A DNA stretch of 64,000 nucleotides from Bradyrhizobium frederickii (GTDB lineage Bacteria; Pseudomonadota; Alphaproteobacteria; Rhizobiales; Xanthobacteraceae): the NCBI RefSeq assembly GCF_004570865.1, contig NZ_SPQS01000012.1, positions 62,001 through 126,000 on the forward strand, in the 5' to 3' direction. Positions 8,041 through 16,312 of the stretch are shown piece by piece; the first letter of the stretch is position 1; every line of letters begins with the position of its first letter. The notes beneath the pieces were generated by a model. It saw only the letters and a list, made by a program, of their open reading frames with translations, had not been told where the DNA came from and made no database searches. Both the position numbers and the translations under genes were made by a program.

Positions 8041-8439
8041 TTACAGGACCAGCTGGGTCTGGGTCACCACGGCCACCAGCTTGCCGTCCTCGGTCTCCAG
8101 CCGGGTGGTCCAGACCTGGGTCCGCCGGCCGAGATGGACCGGGGTCGCCGTGGCAATCACCGTGGTTCCCTCCTTGGCCCCACCGATGAAATTGGTCTTG
8201 CTCTCCAAGGTGGTCGTGCCCTTGGCGTCCTCAGGCAGGTTGATCACAGTCGCGGCCGCGCCAACGGAATCGGCCAGCGCCATCACCGCCCCGCCATGGA
8301 TGGTGTGGTGCAGCGTGCAGAGATCGGGGCGGACCGCCATCCGCGCCACCACGCGGTCCTTCCCGGCCTCGACGAACTCGACGCCCTTGAGCTCGGCGAA
8401 CGGCATTTTCATCGCTTTGAGTTTCTCGAGTGGCGTCAT
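8041..8439 (-). CDS. PaaI-type hotdog thioesterase
   Basis: This 132-residue single hotdog domain has the PaaI/YbdB signature: LHHTIHGGAVMALADSVGAAAT, in which HGG binds the CoA ester and the Asp sits on the central helix, then TLESKTNFIGGA and GRRTQVWTTRLE strands. It should hydrolyse acyl-CoA (often aryl- or hydroxyphenylacetyl-CoA) in the cytoplasm as a tetramer. The ATG at 8439 has GGGAG eight bases upstream. A TTG five codons earlier overlaps that site and is less likely. No phenylacetate genes are nearby, so the substrate is open. Confidence 0.85.
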   Translation of the reverse strand: MTPLEKLKAMKMPFAELKGVEFVEAGKDRVVARMAVRPDLCTLHHTIHGGAVMALADSVGAAATVINLPEDAKGTTTLESKTNFIGGAKEGTTVIATATPVHLGRRTQVWTTRLETEDGKLVAVVTQTQLVL

Positions 8440-8562
8440 CAGATCTTCTCCCAATTCGTTGTTGTCTCAGCGTGAATTGCTTCGCGCGGCAAGGCAATGA
8501 CGTCCGAGGTAATCGCCGTGCTGACATCGGCGGGCACAGTGCATGGGCTTCTCTCGGTTCCG

Positions 8563-8703
8563 TGATCCTGAGGCGCGAGCTGCGCGGCGCGCAGCGCCGT
8601 GCAGAAAGCCTCGAAGGATGAACGGCCGCGATGCAGCCGGGCCGTCGCCCTTCGAGGCTCGCTCAGCGGCGCATCGGCGCCACCGAGCTCACGCCTCAGG
8701 GTG
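8563..8703. repeat. Intergenic inverted-repeat element, CTGAGG-ended family
   Basis: The left end (ATCCTGAGGCGCGAGCT at 8565) pairs with the right end (GAGCTCACGCCTCAGG at 8685-8700). Internal AAGGATGAACGGCC and GGCCGTCGCCCTTCGAGG halves also pair. The element at 40561-40665 has the same internal blocks, so the two are copies of one family. It sits between the thioesterase and kynureninase genes and carries no gene. Confidence 0.75.
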
Positions 8704-8717
8704 GCGGTGATGGATTT

Positions 8718-9920
8718 TCACGTCACCGCGTTCACGACCTGATATTCCGGCCGCCGCCACACCTCGCCTGCGATGACCTCCTCGATGATCTCGGCGGCCC
8801 GGATGATCTCGCTCTCGCCAATGTAAAGCGGCGTGATCCCGAACCGCATGATGTCAGGCGCGCGAAAATCGCCGATGACGCCGCGGGCGATCAGCGCCTG
8901 CATGGCGGCGTAACCGCCGTCGAACGCGAAGGAGACCTGTGAGCCGCGGTGATCATGCGCGCGCGGCGTCATCAGCTTCAGGGACGGACAGCGGCGCTCG
9001 ACTTCGGCGATCAGCAAGTCGCCGAGCGCCAGCGAGCGTGCGCGGACGTCAGCGATATCGACGCGGTCCCAAATATCGAGCGAGGCCTCCAGCGCCGCCA
9101 TCGCCAGCACCGGTGGCGTGCCGACGCGCATACGCTCGACACCGCCGGCGGCCGCATAGGCAAGCTCGAACGCAAACGGCTTGGCGTGCCCCATCCACCC
9201 CGACAGCGCCGCGCGCGCGTTGTCGGCGTGGCGCGGCGCAACGTAGAGGAAGGCCGGCGCGCCGGGCCCGGCGTTCAGATATTTGTAAGTGCACCCCGCC
9301 GCGAAATCGGCGCCTGTGCCGGCGAGATCGACCGACAGTGCGCCGGCGGAATGCGCGAGATCCCAGACCGTGACGATGCCGAGCGCATGCGCCTTCGCGG
9401 TCAGATCCGCCATGTCGTGGCGGCGGCCGGTGCGGTAGTCGACCTCGGTGATGTAGAGCACCGCGATCTCCTCCGACAACGACGCCTCGATTTCCTCCGG
9501 CGCGACCAGACGCAATTGATGGCCCCGTCCGAGCGTCGCGATCAGGCCTTCGGCCATGTAGAGGTCGGTCGGGAAATTGCCCGTGTCCGACAGGACGGTC
9601 TTGCGAGACGGATTCATGTCCAGCGCGGCGGCGAGCGCCTGGTAAACCTTGAGCGACAGCGTGTCGCCGACCATCACCGAGCCGGCTGCCGCACCGATCA
9701 GCCGTGCGATGCGATCGCCGAGCAGGCGCGGCTGGACGTACCAGCCCGCGGTGTTCCAGGCGCGGATCAGCTCAATGCCCCACTCCTTCGTGATGACGCG
9801 GTTGACCCGTTCGGCAACGCCCGATGGCAGCGCACCGAGCGAGTTGCCGTCGAGATAGACGACGCCGTCAGGCAGATCGAACAGAGCTTTGGTATCGTCA
9901 TAGACGCGATATCTGGTCAT
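8718..9920 (-). CDS. kynU: Kynureninase
   Basis: This 400-residue PLP enzyme cleaves L-kynurenine to anthranilate and alanine. The sequence shows VYLDGNSLGALP near residue 21, the phosphate site with SDTGNFPTDLY near 111, WDLAHSAGA near 186 (PLP-ring Asp187), and CTYKYLNAGPG with the PLP Lys at 213. The start is the ATG giving MTRYRVYDD. An ATG six bases earlier (MPMTRY) is equally possible and neither has a clear Shine-Dalgarno. The gene begins just after the dioxygenase stop (2 or 8 bp), so translation is probably coupled. It is the last gene of a three-gene kynurenine operon. Confidence 0.95.
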   Translation of the reverse strand: MTRYRVYDDTKALFDLPDGVVYLDGNSLGALPSGVAERVNRVITKEWGIELIRAWNTAGWYVQPRLLGDRIARLIGAAAGSVMVGDTLSLKVYQALAAALDMNPSRKTVLSDTGNFPTDLYMAEGLIATLGRGHQLRLVAPEEIEASLSEEIAVLYITEVDYRTGRRHDMADLTAKAHALGIVTVWDLAHSAGALSVDLAGTGADFAAGCTYKYLNAGPGAPAFLYVAPRHADNARAALSGWMGHAKPFAFELAYAAAGGVERMRVGTPPVLAMAALEASLDIWDRVDIADVRARSLALGDLLIAEVERRCPSLKLMTPRAHDHRGSQVSFAFDGGYAAMQALIARGVIGDFRAPDIMRFGITPLYIGESEIIRAAEIIEEVIAGEVWRRPEYQVVNAVT

Positions 9921-9928
9921 GGGCATTT

Positions 9929-10768
9929 CTACAGAATGGTGCGGACGCGCCAGAGCTCGGGGAACAGCTCCACCTCCAGCATGCGTTTGAGATAGCTGAC
10001 ACCACCGGTGCCGCCGGTGCCGCGCTTGAAGCCGATGACGCGCTCGACCGTGGTCACATGGTTGAAGCGCCAGCGGCGGAAATAATCCTCGAAGTCGACC
10101 AGTTTCTCGGCGAGCTCGTAGAGCATCCAATGCGTCTCCGGCGCCTCGTAGACGACGCGCCAGGCCTGCAGCACGCCTTCGTTGAAGCTGTGGGTCTCGC
10201 GCACATCGCGCGCCAATACAGCCGCCGGCATCTTGAGCCCGTTGCGGTCGGCGAGCCTGAGCACCTCGTCATAGAGGCTTGGGGTCGCAAGCTCGGCTTC
10301 CAGCAGCTTCGTCGTCTCCGGATCGTGCGCGTGCGGCTTCAGCATGGCGTGGTTGCGGTTGCCGAGCAGGAATTCGATCAGCCGGTACTGGCGCGACTGG
10401 AAGCCCGAGGACTGGCCGAGCTGCGAGCGGAAGCGCGTGTACTCGCTCGGCGTCATCGTGCGCAAGACATCCCAGGCATTGTTGAGCTGCTCGAAGATGC
10501 GCGACATCCGCGCCAGCATCTTCATGGCGGGCGGCACGTCGTCTCTGGCGATGGCCCGGCGCGCGGCACTGAGCTCGTGGATGGCGAGGCGCATCCACAG
10601 CTCCGTGGTCTGATGCTGGATGATGAACAGCATCTCGTCATGCGCTTCAGACAGCGGATGTTGCGCGCCGAGGATCGCGTCCAGCGCGAGGTAGTCGCCG
10701 TAGGACATGCGCCGGGCGAATTCGGTCTCGGCGCCTTCGCTGGTGGGATCATAATCGCTGGACGTCAT
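9929..10768 (-). CDS. kynA: Tryptophan 2,3-dioxygenase
   Basis: This 279-residue haem enzyme opens the indole ring of L-tryptophan to N-formylkynurenine. Family landmarks are present: MSYGDYLALDAILGAQ near residue 21, HDEMLFIIQHQTTELW with the substrate-site His and Arg region, SGFQSRQYRLIEFLLGN, and the C-terminal FNHVTTVERVIGFKRGTGG containing the haem-ligand His. The length matches bacterial family members. It lies 36 bp after the formamidase-like gene and directly before kynU on the same strand. Confidence 0.96.
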   Translation of the reverse strand: MTSSDYDPTSEGAETEFARRMSYGDYLALDAILGAQHPLSEAHDEMLFIIQHQTTELWMRLAIHELSAARRAIARDDVPPAMKMLARMSRIFEQLNNAWDVLRTMTPSEYTRFRSQLGQSSGFQSRQYRLIEFLLGNRNHAMLKPHAHDPETTKLLEAELATPSLYDEVLRLADRNGLKMPAAVLARDVRETHSFNEGVLQAWRVVYEAPETHWMLYELAEKLVDFEDYFRRWRFNHVTTVERVIGFKRGTGGTGGVSYLKRMLEVELFPELWRVRTIL

Positions 10769-10804
10769 GGGCAGGCCCTTTCGATCGATCTTTCCCGGCC
10801 TTGC

Positions 10805-11614
10805 TCAGTCGAGGCCGATCAGGCGCGCGGTGATCGGCGAGGCCGGATCCTTCAGTCCGTCGATCACGGTAAAATGGTTCAGCCCGGGATCGACGACGAG
10901 ACGGGTCGACACGTCGAAACCGGTCCAGATATTGGCCATCAGATCGGACTGGCGGATGAATTCGGGCCGCTCGCCGCCACCGACCCAGGCGGTCACGGGC
11001 GAATGCCCGCGCGGCAGATGCAGCGCCGCGCTTTCGAGCGCCGCCTCCTCCATCGTCATGCGCAGCGTGTCATTCATTTTGGTCTTCAGCAGTGGCCGCA
11101 GGTCGTGCAGGCCGCTGATCGAGAGCGTGCCGGCGATACGGTTGAAGACGGCGGGCTCCAGCCGGCTGTCGTCGCACAGCATGCGCGTGACGAGGTGGCC
11201 GCCGGCGGAATGGCCGGCAAGCCGGATCGGTCCTGCGACGAGCGAAGCCGCTTTCGCGATCGCGGCGGAGATCTCGGCGGTGATGTCGGAGATGCGTGCG
11301 GCCGGTGTCAGCGTGTAGCTCGGCAACGCTACCGTCCAGCCGTGAAGGCGCGCGCCTTCGGCGAGATCGGTCCAGGCCGACTTGTCGAAGCGCATCCAAT
11401 AGCCGCCGTGCACGAAGACGACGAGGCCCTTGCTGTCGGCGTCGGGCAGGACCAGGTCGAGCATCTGGCGCTCACCGGCGCCATAGGCGATATCAGCGCG
11501 AAAATTCTTCAGCCCGGCCCGGTAGGCCGCCGCCCGCTCCGCCCATTGCGCCGGCATCTTGTCCGATCCCGGGATATGGGCCGAATTGGCGTAAGCATCA
11601 TCCCAATCGCGCAT
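10805..11614 (-). CDS. Alpha/beta hydrolase, probable kynurenine formamidase
   Basis: This 269-residue alpha/beta hydrolase has an HGGYW motif near residue 70 (oxyanion hole), the nucleophile elbow GHSAGGH near 135, and a C-terminal LNHF supplying the His. This HGGxW type is the arylformamidase class seen in animals and in some bacteria, not the metal-dependent KynB fold. As first gene of the operon with tryptophan dioxygenase and kynureninase, it most likely hydrolyses N-formylkynurenine to kynurenine. The ATG at 11614 has GGAG five bases before it. A GTG two codons upstream overlaps the ribosome site and is unlikely. Confidence 0.85.
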   Translation of the reverse strand: MRDWDDAYANSAHIPGSDKMPAQWAERAAAYRAGLKNFRADIAYGAGERQMLDLVLPDADSKGLVVFVHGGYWMRFDKSAWTDLAEGARLHGWTVALPSYTLTPAARISDITAEISAAIAKAASLVAGPIRLAGHSAGGHLVTRMLCDDSRLEPAVFNRIAGTLSISGLHDLRPLLKTKMNDTLRMTMEEAALESAALHLPRGHSPVTAWVGGGERPEFIRQSDLMANIWTGFDVSTRLVVDPGLNHFTVIDGLKDPASPITARLIGLD

Positions 11615-11717
11615 TGTCACTCCTCGGACTCGGGCTCTGCGATCAGGCGTCAGTCTGCCACCGGTCAGGGCCGCATCCTAGTCTTTATTTTAAGCTTAAA
11701 GGATTCCAGCCGAGATA

Positions 11718-11811
11718 TCGTAGGGGGGCAAAGCGGAGCGTGCCCACGATTTTGGTCATGACCGAGATGACTCGTGGGCACGGCGCAAGTGCGCCTTTGC
11801 CCACCCTACGA
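11718..11811. repeat. Imperfect inverted repeat with GTAGGG ends
   Basis: The outer ends TCGTAGGG (11718) and CCCTACGA (11804-11811) pair, and inner 11-bp arms CGTGCCCACGA / TCGTGGGCACG face each other across about 20 bases. It lies between the kynurenine operon promoter region and the ArgE-like gene end. The GTAGGGTG end is shared with the repeats that flank the RAYT pseudogene at 32 kb, but the rest differs. Confidence 0.7.
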
Positions 11812-11831
11812 GAGCTGCGACTGAGGCGACG

Positions 11832-13109
11832 CTAAGCCTTCTCCAGCCCGCACCATTCCGCGATGAACAGCGCCATTGCCTTGGTCGTCTTCTTCAGCGA
11901 CTCCAGATCGACGAATTCGTTGAAGCCGTGCATTTCGCCGCCGCCGGCGCCGAAGCACAGGCTGGGGATGCCGTGGTTGAGGCCGTAGAAGCGGGTGTCG
12001 GTGAGCGCGGTGAAGACGAGATCCTCCGGCACGCCGCCATAGACCTTGCCGAACGCCTTGGCGAATGCAGCTTCCGGCGCGGCGGCGTCGGTCAGCTCAT
12101 AGCCTTCCGACAGGAAGCCCGACCATTCGATCTCAGGCGGATTGTTGGCGAGGAAGCGGTGGTTGCGCGCCGCGGCCGCGACGCAGGCCATGATCTCCTT
12201 CTGGTGATCGGCGATCGACCAGCCCGGCAGAACCGCGATCCGGCAGTCGACGTCGCACCAGGCCGGCACGCTGGAGGCCCAGTCGCCGCCCTTGATGATG
12301 CCGGGATTGAAGTTGATGGGATGGTTGAGCGTCTTGAAGTGCCTGTCGGCCTTGGCGCGCTCGTTCCACTCGATCTCGAGCTTTTGCAACGCCTGGATCA
12401 AATGATAGGCGGCCATGATCGCATTGGCGCCGGAGCCGGCGAACGCCACGTGAGTTGGATGCCCCTTCACGCGCAGGCGAAACCAGATCACGCCCACCTG
12501 CGAGCGCACCATCTTGCCGCCGGTCGGCTCCGGAATGAAGCAGGCATCGGCGCGGTAGCCGCGCTGCAAGGTCGAAAGTGCGCCGACGCCGGTGCTCTCC
12601 TCCTCGATGACAGATTGGAAGTGAATTCGCGCCGTCGGCTTGAAGCCCGCGGCCTTGATCGCATCCAGCGCATAGAGCGCGCCGATGGTGCCCGACTTCA
12701 TGTCGCAGGCGCCGCGGCCGAACATCTTGCCGTCCTTGATGACGGGCGAGAACGGCGGCGTGTCCCACAATTCCAGCGGGCCAGCGGGCACCACGTCACA
12801 ATGGCCCTGCAGGATCAGCGATTTGCCGCCGTTCGTTTGCGGACGGTAGGTCCCCACCACCGAACGCGCCTTGGAGAAATCATGCTCGATCGGGCCGAAG
12901 CCGCGCAGATCCTTGAGATCGTCGACGTCGATGTGCCAATCGTCGACCTCGTAGCCGCGCTCGCGCAGGAGGTCGCCGATCATGTCCTGGCACGGCCCCT
13001 CCGCCCCGCGGGTCGAAGGGATCGCGACGAAATCGCGTGTGGTGGCAAGCTGGGCTTCGAAGCCGGCATCGACGGCGTCGAGAATCCTCTGCTGCGTTTC
13101 GGCATTCAT
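11832..13109 (-). CDS. M20-family deacylase (ArgE/DapE-like)
   Basis: This 425-residue zinc peptidase-fold enzyme has an LQGHCDVVP metal ligand block near residue 96, the bridging Asp in GRGACDMKSG near 130, the catalytic Glu pair in VIEEESTG near 165, and a C-terminal GEMHGFNEFV with the last His ligand. A dimerisation (lid) domain lies between. The family includes acetylornithine deacetylase, but this single sequence cannot separate ArgE from other N-acyl amino acid hydrolases. The start has GGAG seven bases upstream. The flavin-barrel gene lies 53 bp upstream on the same strand, and the two may form an operon facing the MocR regulator. Confidence 0.88.
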   Translation of the reverse strand: MNAETQQRILDAVDAGFEAQLATTRDFVAIPSTRGAEGPCQDMIGDLLRERGYEVDDWHIDVDDLKDLRGFGPIEHDFSKARSVVGTYRPQTNGGKSLILQGHCDVVPAGPLELWDTPPFSPVIKDGKMFGRGACDMKSGTIGALYALDAIKAAGFKPTARIHFQSVIEEESTGVGALSTLQRGYRADACFIPEPTGGKMVRSQVGVIWFRLRVKGHPTHVAFAGSGANAIMAAYHLIQALQKLEIEWNERAKADRHFKTLNHPINFNPGIIKGGDWASSVPAWCDVDCRIAVLPGWSIADHQKEIMACVAAAARNHRFLANNPPEIEWSGFLSEGYELTDAAAPEAAFAKAFGKVYGGVPEDLVFTALTDTRFYGLNHGIPSLCFGAGGGEMHGFNEFVDLESLKKTTKAMALFIAEWCGLEKA

Positions 13110-13162
13110 CAGGCAACTCCAGGCATTCCAATGGTCCCAGGGAGTGCGCAAGCTAGCCGATT

Positions 13163-13888
13163 TCAGCCGCTCGGGTACTCCACAAAATATGCATCCCGCA
13201 ATGCATCTTCGAGCAGCCGGCCTTCGGAATAGCCGTCCAGCGTCGCAGGCCGGCTGACGCCGTCGAGCAGGCGCGGACACGGCTCCGGCGCGCCAAGCAC
13301 CGTGCGCACCGGAATGCGCTCGGCATAGATCGGCAACGCGTAGTCCTCGTCGTCGTCAGCAACACCCTTGGCGCGTATCTTGGCCGAGGCTTCCTCGATC
13401 TCCATCGCGATGAAGGACGTCGCCTTGATCTCCTGGGTGGTGCTGGCCCGAAGGCTCGCGGTGCGATCCGGGAAAAAGCGATCGACCATGGCGATCACCG
13501 CCCGCTCCTTCTCATCGGGATCGGTGACGAGATAGGCGGTGCCGAATGCCATCACCGCGCGGTAGTCGGCGGAATGGTTGAAGCCGCAGCGCGCCAGCAC
13601 TAGGCTGTCGAGATGGGCGACCGTGAGACATACGCGCTCGCCTTTGGTCTGATTGCGCAGCATCCGGCTGGCGCTCGAGCCGTGCCAGTACAGCTTGGTG
13701 CCCTCGCGCCAGAAGAAGGTCGGGGTGCAATAGGGCTGGCCGTCGATCACGTAGGAGACGTGGCAGAGCATCGAGGAATCCAGGATGCGATGAACCGTGT
13801 CGTGATCGTAGAAGCCGCGGTCGTGCCGGCGCTTCACCTGGTTGCGCGCCGATGTCGGATAGGAATTCGAGGTCTCGGTCTGGCTCAC
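13163..13888 (-). CDS. Pyridoxamine 5'-phosphate oxidase-like (NimA-type) flavin-barrel protein
   Basis: This 241-residue protein has a split-barrel FMN-binding fold: LCHVSYVIDGQPYCTPTFFW near residue 41, LYWHGSSASRM with the flavin phosphate contacts, and VCLTVAHLDSLV. This is the pattern of NimA/PNPOx-related proteins, which bind FMN or haem and often reduce nitro compounds. It is divergent from a MocR-type regulator across only 74 bp. MocR regulators commonly control the gene they face and use PLP, so a link to vitamin B6 or amino acid metabolism is reasonable but inferred. Confidence 0.82.
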   Translation of the reverse strand: MSQTETSNSYPTSARNQVKRRHDRGFYDHDTVHRILDSSMLCHVSYVIDGQPYCTPTFFWREGTKLYWHGSSASRMLRNQTKGERVCLTVAHLDSLVLARCGFNHSADYRAVMAFGTAYLVTDPDEKERAVIAMVDRFFPDRTASLRASTTQEIKATSFIAMEIEEASAKIRAKGVADDDEDYALPIYAERIPVRTVLGAPEPCPRLLDGVSRPATLDGYSEGRLLEDALRDAYFVEYPSG

Positions 13889-13962
13889 GGCCGCTCCTGA
13901 TCGGATTGGAAAGATCGGGAATGGTTGTAGCGGCGCATTTGGTCTGCGATAGTTCCAATTCC

Positions 13963-15435
13963 ATGCGAAAAATTCCGACCAATTCCCTGCCCCCTCCGGC
14001 CAAGACCGAGCTGCCGCTCGACCTCGCCGGCCCCCACGTCACGGCGGGCGCCTCCGCCGCGCACCGGCTCTATCAGGCCTTGTGCGAGATGATCGTTTCC
14101 GGCCTCGTCAAGCCTGGCGAGCCGCTGCCGCCCTCGCGCACGCTGGCCAGGCAGACGGGCTTTCGGCGTAACGCTATCGTCATCGCCTATGAGCGCCTGA
14201 TCGCCGACGGCTTTGCCGAGGCCAAAGTCGGCTCCGGCACCTTCGTCGCCGCGCGCATCCCGGCGCGCGCGGCCGCGCCGAGCAAGCCGAAGGCGGTTGT
14301 CGAAGCGCCCAGGCAAGGCGCATTCTCGCTCGGCTGCACCCATATCGACGCACGCGCCGTGCAGCGCTTCCGTGCCTTCGTCGGGCGGCGCATGCGCGCC
14401 TTCGGGGCCGAACATCTGCACTATGGCGATCCGCGCGGCAGCCGCGAGCTGCGCGCCGCCATCGCCGATCATCTGTTGTCGGCGCGCGGGCTGCGCTGCG
14501 ATCCCGATCAGATCATGTTGACGTCAGGCACTCTGCACGCGCTGCGCATCGTGCTGAGCGCGATCCTCAAGCCGGGCGACCAGGTCTGGTGCGAAGATCC
14601 CGGCTATCCCGCCGCGCGAAAGACCATCGCGCATTGCGGCTATCGCGCCGTGCCCGTTCCCGTCGACGCGCACGGCATGCGCATCGCCAAGGGCCGTGCC
14701 ACGGCGCCGTCCGCGCGCGCGGCCTACATCACGCCGTCGCACCAGTTTCCGCTCGGCGTGCAGATGTCGATGCCGCGGCGGCTCGAGCTTTTGGACTGGG
14801 CCAGGCAGGCCGGCGCCTTCGTGCTGGAAGACGATTACGACAGCGAGTTTCGCTATGACGGCGCACCGCTGATGTCGCTCGCCGGCATCGACCGCCTCCA
14901 GCGCGTGATCTACCTCGGCACCTTCGCCAAGACGCTGTTTCCGGGCCTGCGCATCGGCTATTGCGCCCTGCCCGAGCGCCTCATCGCCGATGTGACGGCT
15001 GCGCGCGCGGCGCTCGACCGCTTCCCCGGCACGCTGATGGAAGGCGCGGTCGCCGACATGCTCAACTCGGGCGCATTCGCCGCAAACCTCAAGCGCGTGC
15101 GAAAACTCTATCGCGAGGCACGCGACGTCCTGGCCGAAACGCTGGAAGCCGCTTCCGATGGCGTGCTCTCGGTGCCGGTGCCGTCACAAGGCCTGCATCT
15201 GGTCGCCAGGTTCGATCCATCGGTCGACCCGTCGGCGGCCGCGCGGGCCAAGCAGGCGTGCGGCGCGGAAGGCTGGCTCTTGGCCGACACCTATTCGCGC
15301 GCGCGCCCTCTGCCCGGCTTCGTGCTGGGGTTTTCCGGCCACGCGGTTCCGCAGCTCAAAGCCTCCGCCGAACGGCTGGCGCGCGAGTCGCGCGCAGCCC
15401 TGCGCGCGGGAACCAGAGCCGCTCGGCGCGCGTGA
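13963..15435 (+). CDS. MocR/PdxR-type transcription regulator (GntR-HTH fused to aminotransferase fold)
   Basis: This 490-residue protein has two parts. An N-terminal GntR winged helix spans about residues 30-100 (PLPPSRTLARQTGFRRNAI, then VGSGTFVA). A C-terminal fold-type I aminotransferase domain carries TSGTLHAL, EDPGYPAAR, LEDDYDSEFRY and the PLP-type Lys323 in TFAKTLFPGLRIG. MocR proteins bind PLP as effector and usually regulate neighbouring amino acid or B6 genes. The start at 13963 was chosen because the domain begins soon after. A longer frame overlaps the divergent gene. No clear ribosome site is visible. Confidence 0.92.
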   Translation: MRKIPTNSLPPPAKTELPLDLAGPHVTAGASAAHRLYQALCEMIVSGLVKPGEPLPPSRTLARQTGFRRNAIVIAYERLIADGFAEAKVGSGTFVAARIPARAAAPSKPKAVVEAPRQGAFSLGCTHIDARAVQRFRAFVGRRMRAFGAEHLHYGDPRGSRELRAAIADHLLSARGLRCDPDQIMLTSGTLHALRIVLSAILKPGDQVWCEDPGYPAARKTIAHCGYRAVPVPVDAHGMRIAKGRATAPSARAAYITPSHQFPLGVQMSMPRRLELLDWARQAGAFVLEDDYDSEFRYDGAPLMSLAGIDRLQRVIYLGTFAKTLFPGLRIGYCALPERLIADVTAARAALDRFPGTLMEGAVADMLNSGAFAANLKRVRKLYREARDVLAETLEAASDGVLSVPVPSQGLHLVARFDPSVDPSAAARAKQACGAEGWLLADTYSRARPLPGFVLGFSGHAVPQLKASAERLARESRAALRAGTRAARRA

Positions 15436-15502
15436 CGAGCGTTCACTATGAGAATCGCCGGCCAGCCCCTACATTGCAGCATCGTCTCCGAGACCTTTCG
15501 CC

Positions 15503-15748
15503 ATGCTGCTACGCCGGACGACCTGCCTCTCGTTCCTGATCTCCATCGTGCTTGCCGCGACGGCACATGCTGGCTCGGTTGGACGCGAGCAGGACATCGT
15601 CGACCTCAAGCTGGGTCAGCGCGTGCAGGTGGATGACGGAACCTGTCCCGCCGGACAGGTCAAGGAAGTGCGTGGAGCGAGGATGACGGACAAGGGTGTC
15701 GCGCGCACCAGCACCTGTGTGCCGCGATACGGTCCGAAGACGAAATAG
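15503..15748 (+). CDS. Small exported protein (DUF6719-like)
   Basis: This 81-residue protein has a signal peptide (LSFLISIVLAATAHA, cleavage after AHA near residue 23). The mature 58 residues contain LGQRVQVDDGTCPAGQVKEV and a second Cys near the C-terminus, suggesting one disulphide. I believe this matches DUF6719, common in Bradyrhizobium, but no function is known. Its stop codon is immediately followed by that of the convergent gene at 15749. Confidence 0.65.
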   Translation: MLLRRTTCLSFLISIVLAATAHAGSVGREQDIVDLKLGQRVQVDDGTCPAGQVKEVRGARMTDKGVARTSTCVPRYGPKTK

Positions 15749-16114
15749 CTACTGCTTCGCCGGATCGAACATGCATTGCAAGGTCGGCTTGGCGATCTTG
15801 GTGAAGGTCGGGCCGATCTCGCTTTGCTTGGAAGCCGGCACCCAGTCGGTCTCGATGGTGGGCACGCCGGTTTCGCTGATGCCGCGCAACAGCGCTTCGC
15901 GCAGATCGCGGTCCTCGACGGCCGCCGCGGCGTGATCGTGCAGGCAGCCGCAGACTTCCTCAGGATGTTCCCACCGCCCAAGCATCCGCGGCGCGCATTG
16001 ACGCACGAACTCAGTGCGGGGATCCGGTAATCTGGAGGGGGCGCGCACCTGCGCCTGAGCGGCGCTGATCGTCAGAATGGATACGAACGCAGCGGCGCAA
16101 AATCGAACGAGCAT
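15749..16114 (-). CDS. Exported protein of unknown function with paired cysteines
   Basis: This 121-residue protein has a signal peptide ending SAAQA near residue 21. The mature part contains four Cys (RQCAPRM, EVCGCLHDH, LQCMFDP), spaced for two disulphides or a metal site. The helical middle has AVEDRDLREALLRGI. I do not recognise a named family, though an EVCGCLHDH-type motif is seen in small periplasmic proteins of this group. The gene is convergent with the DUF6719-like gene without any gap. A second small exported protein gene lies downstream of the promoter side. Confidence 0.6.
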   Translation of the reverse strand: MLVRFCAAAFVSILTISAAQAQVRAPSRLPDPRTEFVRQCAPRMLGRWEHPEEVCGCLHDHAAAAVEDRDLREALLRGISETGVPTIETDWVPASKQSEIGPTFTKIAKPTLQCMFDPAKQ

Positions 16115-16147
16115 GACGGCCTTTACCGGCTGATTTCTTATTGTCGA

Positions 16148-16312
16148 TCAGAAGCGCGCAGCAACCAAGATCGGCTGCGACGTCGCGGTGGTCACCGGCG
16201 AGCCGCTGTACTGGAAGGTTCCGATACCCGGGAGATTGCCATCCGGCGCGCCCGCGAACGAGGAGCCGGCAACCACGAAAGCGAAAGCAAGGATGAAGCT
16301 GAGCGCGCGCAT
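16148..16312 (-). CDS. Very small exported protein, unknown function
   Basis: The 54 residues start MRALSFILAFAFVVAGSS, a signal peptide ending near SFAG, then a short mature peptide with GIGTFQYSGSPVTTA and a PILVAARF tail. The ATG has CGGAG eight bases upstream, which decides the start over longer frames. I have a general impression that similar short proteins are common in Bradyrhizobium. A strong hairpin lies 116 bp upstream. Confidence 0.6.
   Translation of the reverse strand: MRALSFILAFAFVVAGSSFAGAPDGNLPGIGTFQYSGSPVTTATSQPILVAARF

Noticed and set aside
9824..11761. A 645-codon plus-strand reading frame opposite the kynurenine operon
   Set aside because: It is antisense to three clearly recognised enzymes, has no domain, and exists because GC-rich DNA has few stops in the opposite frame.
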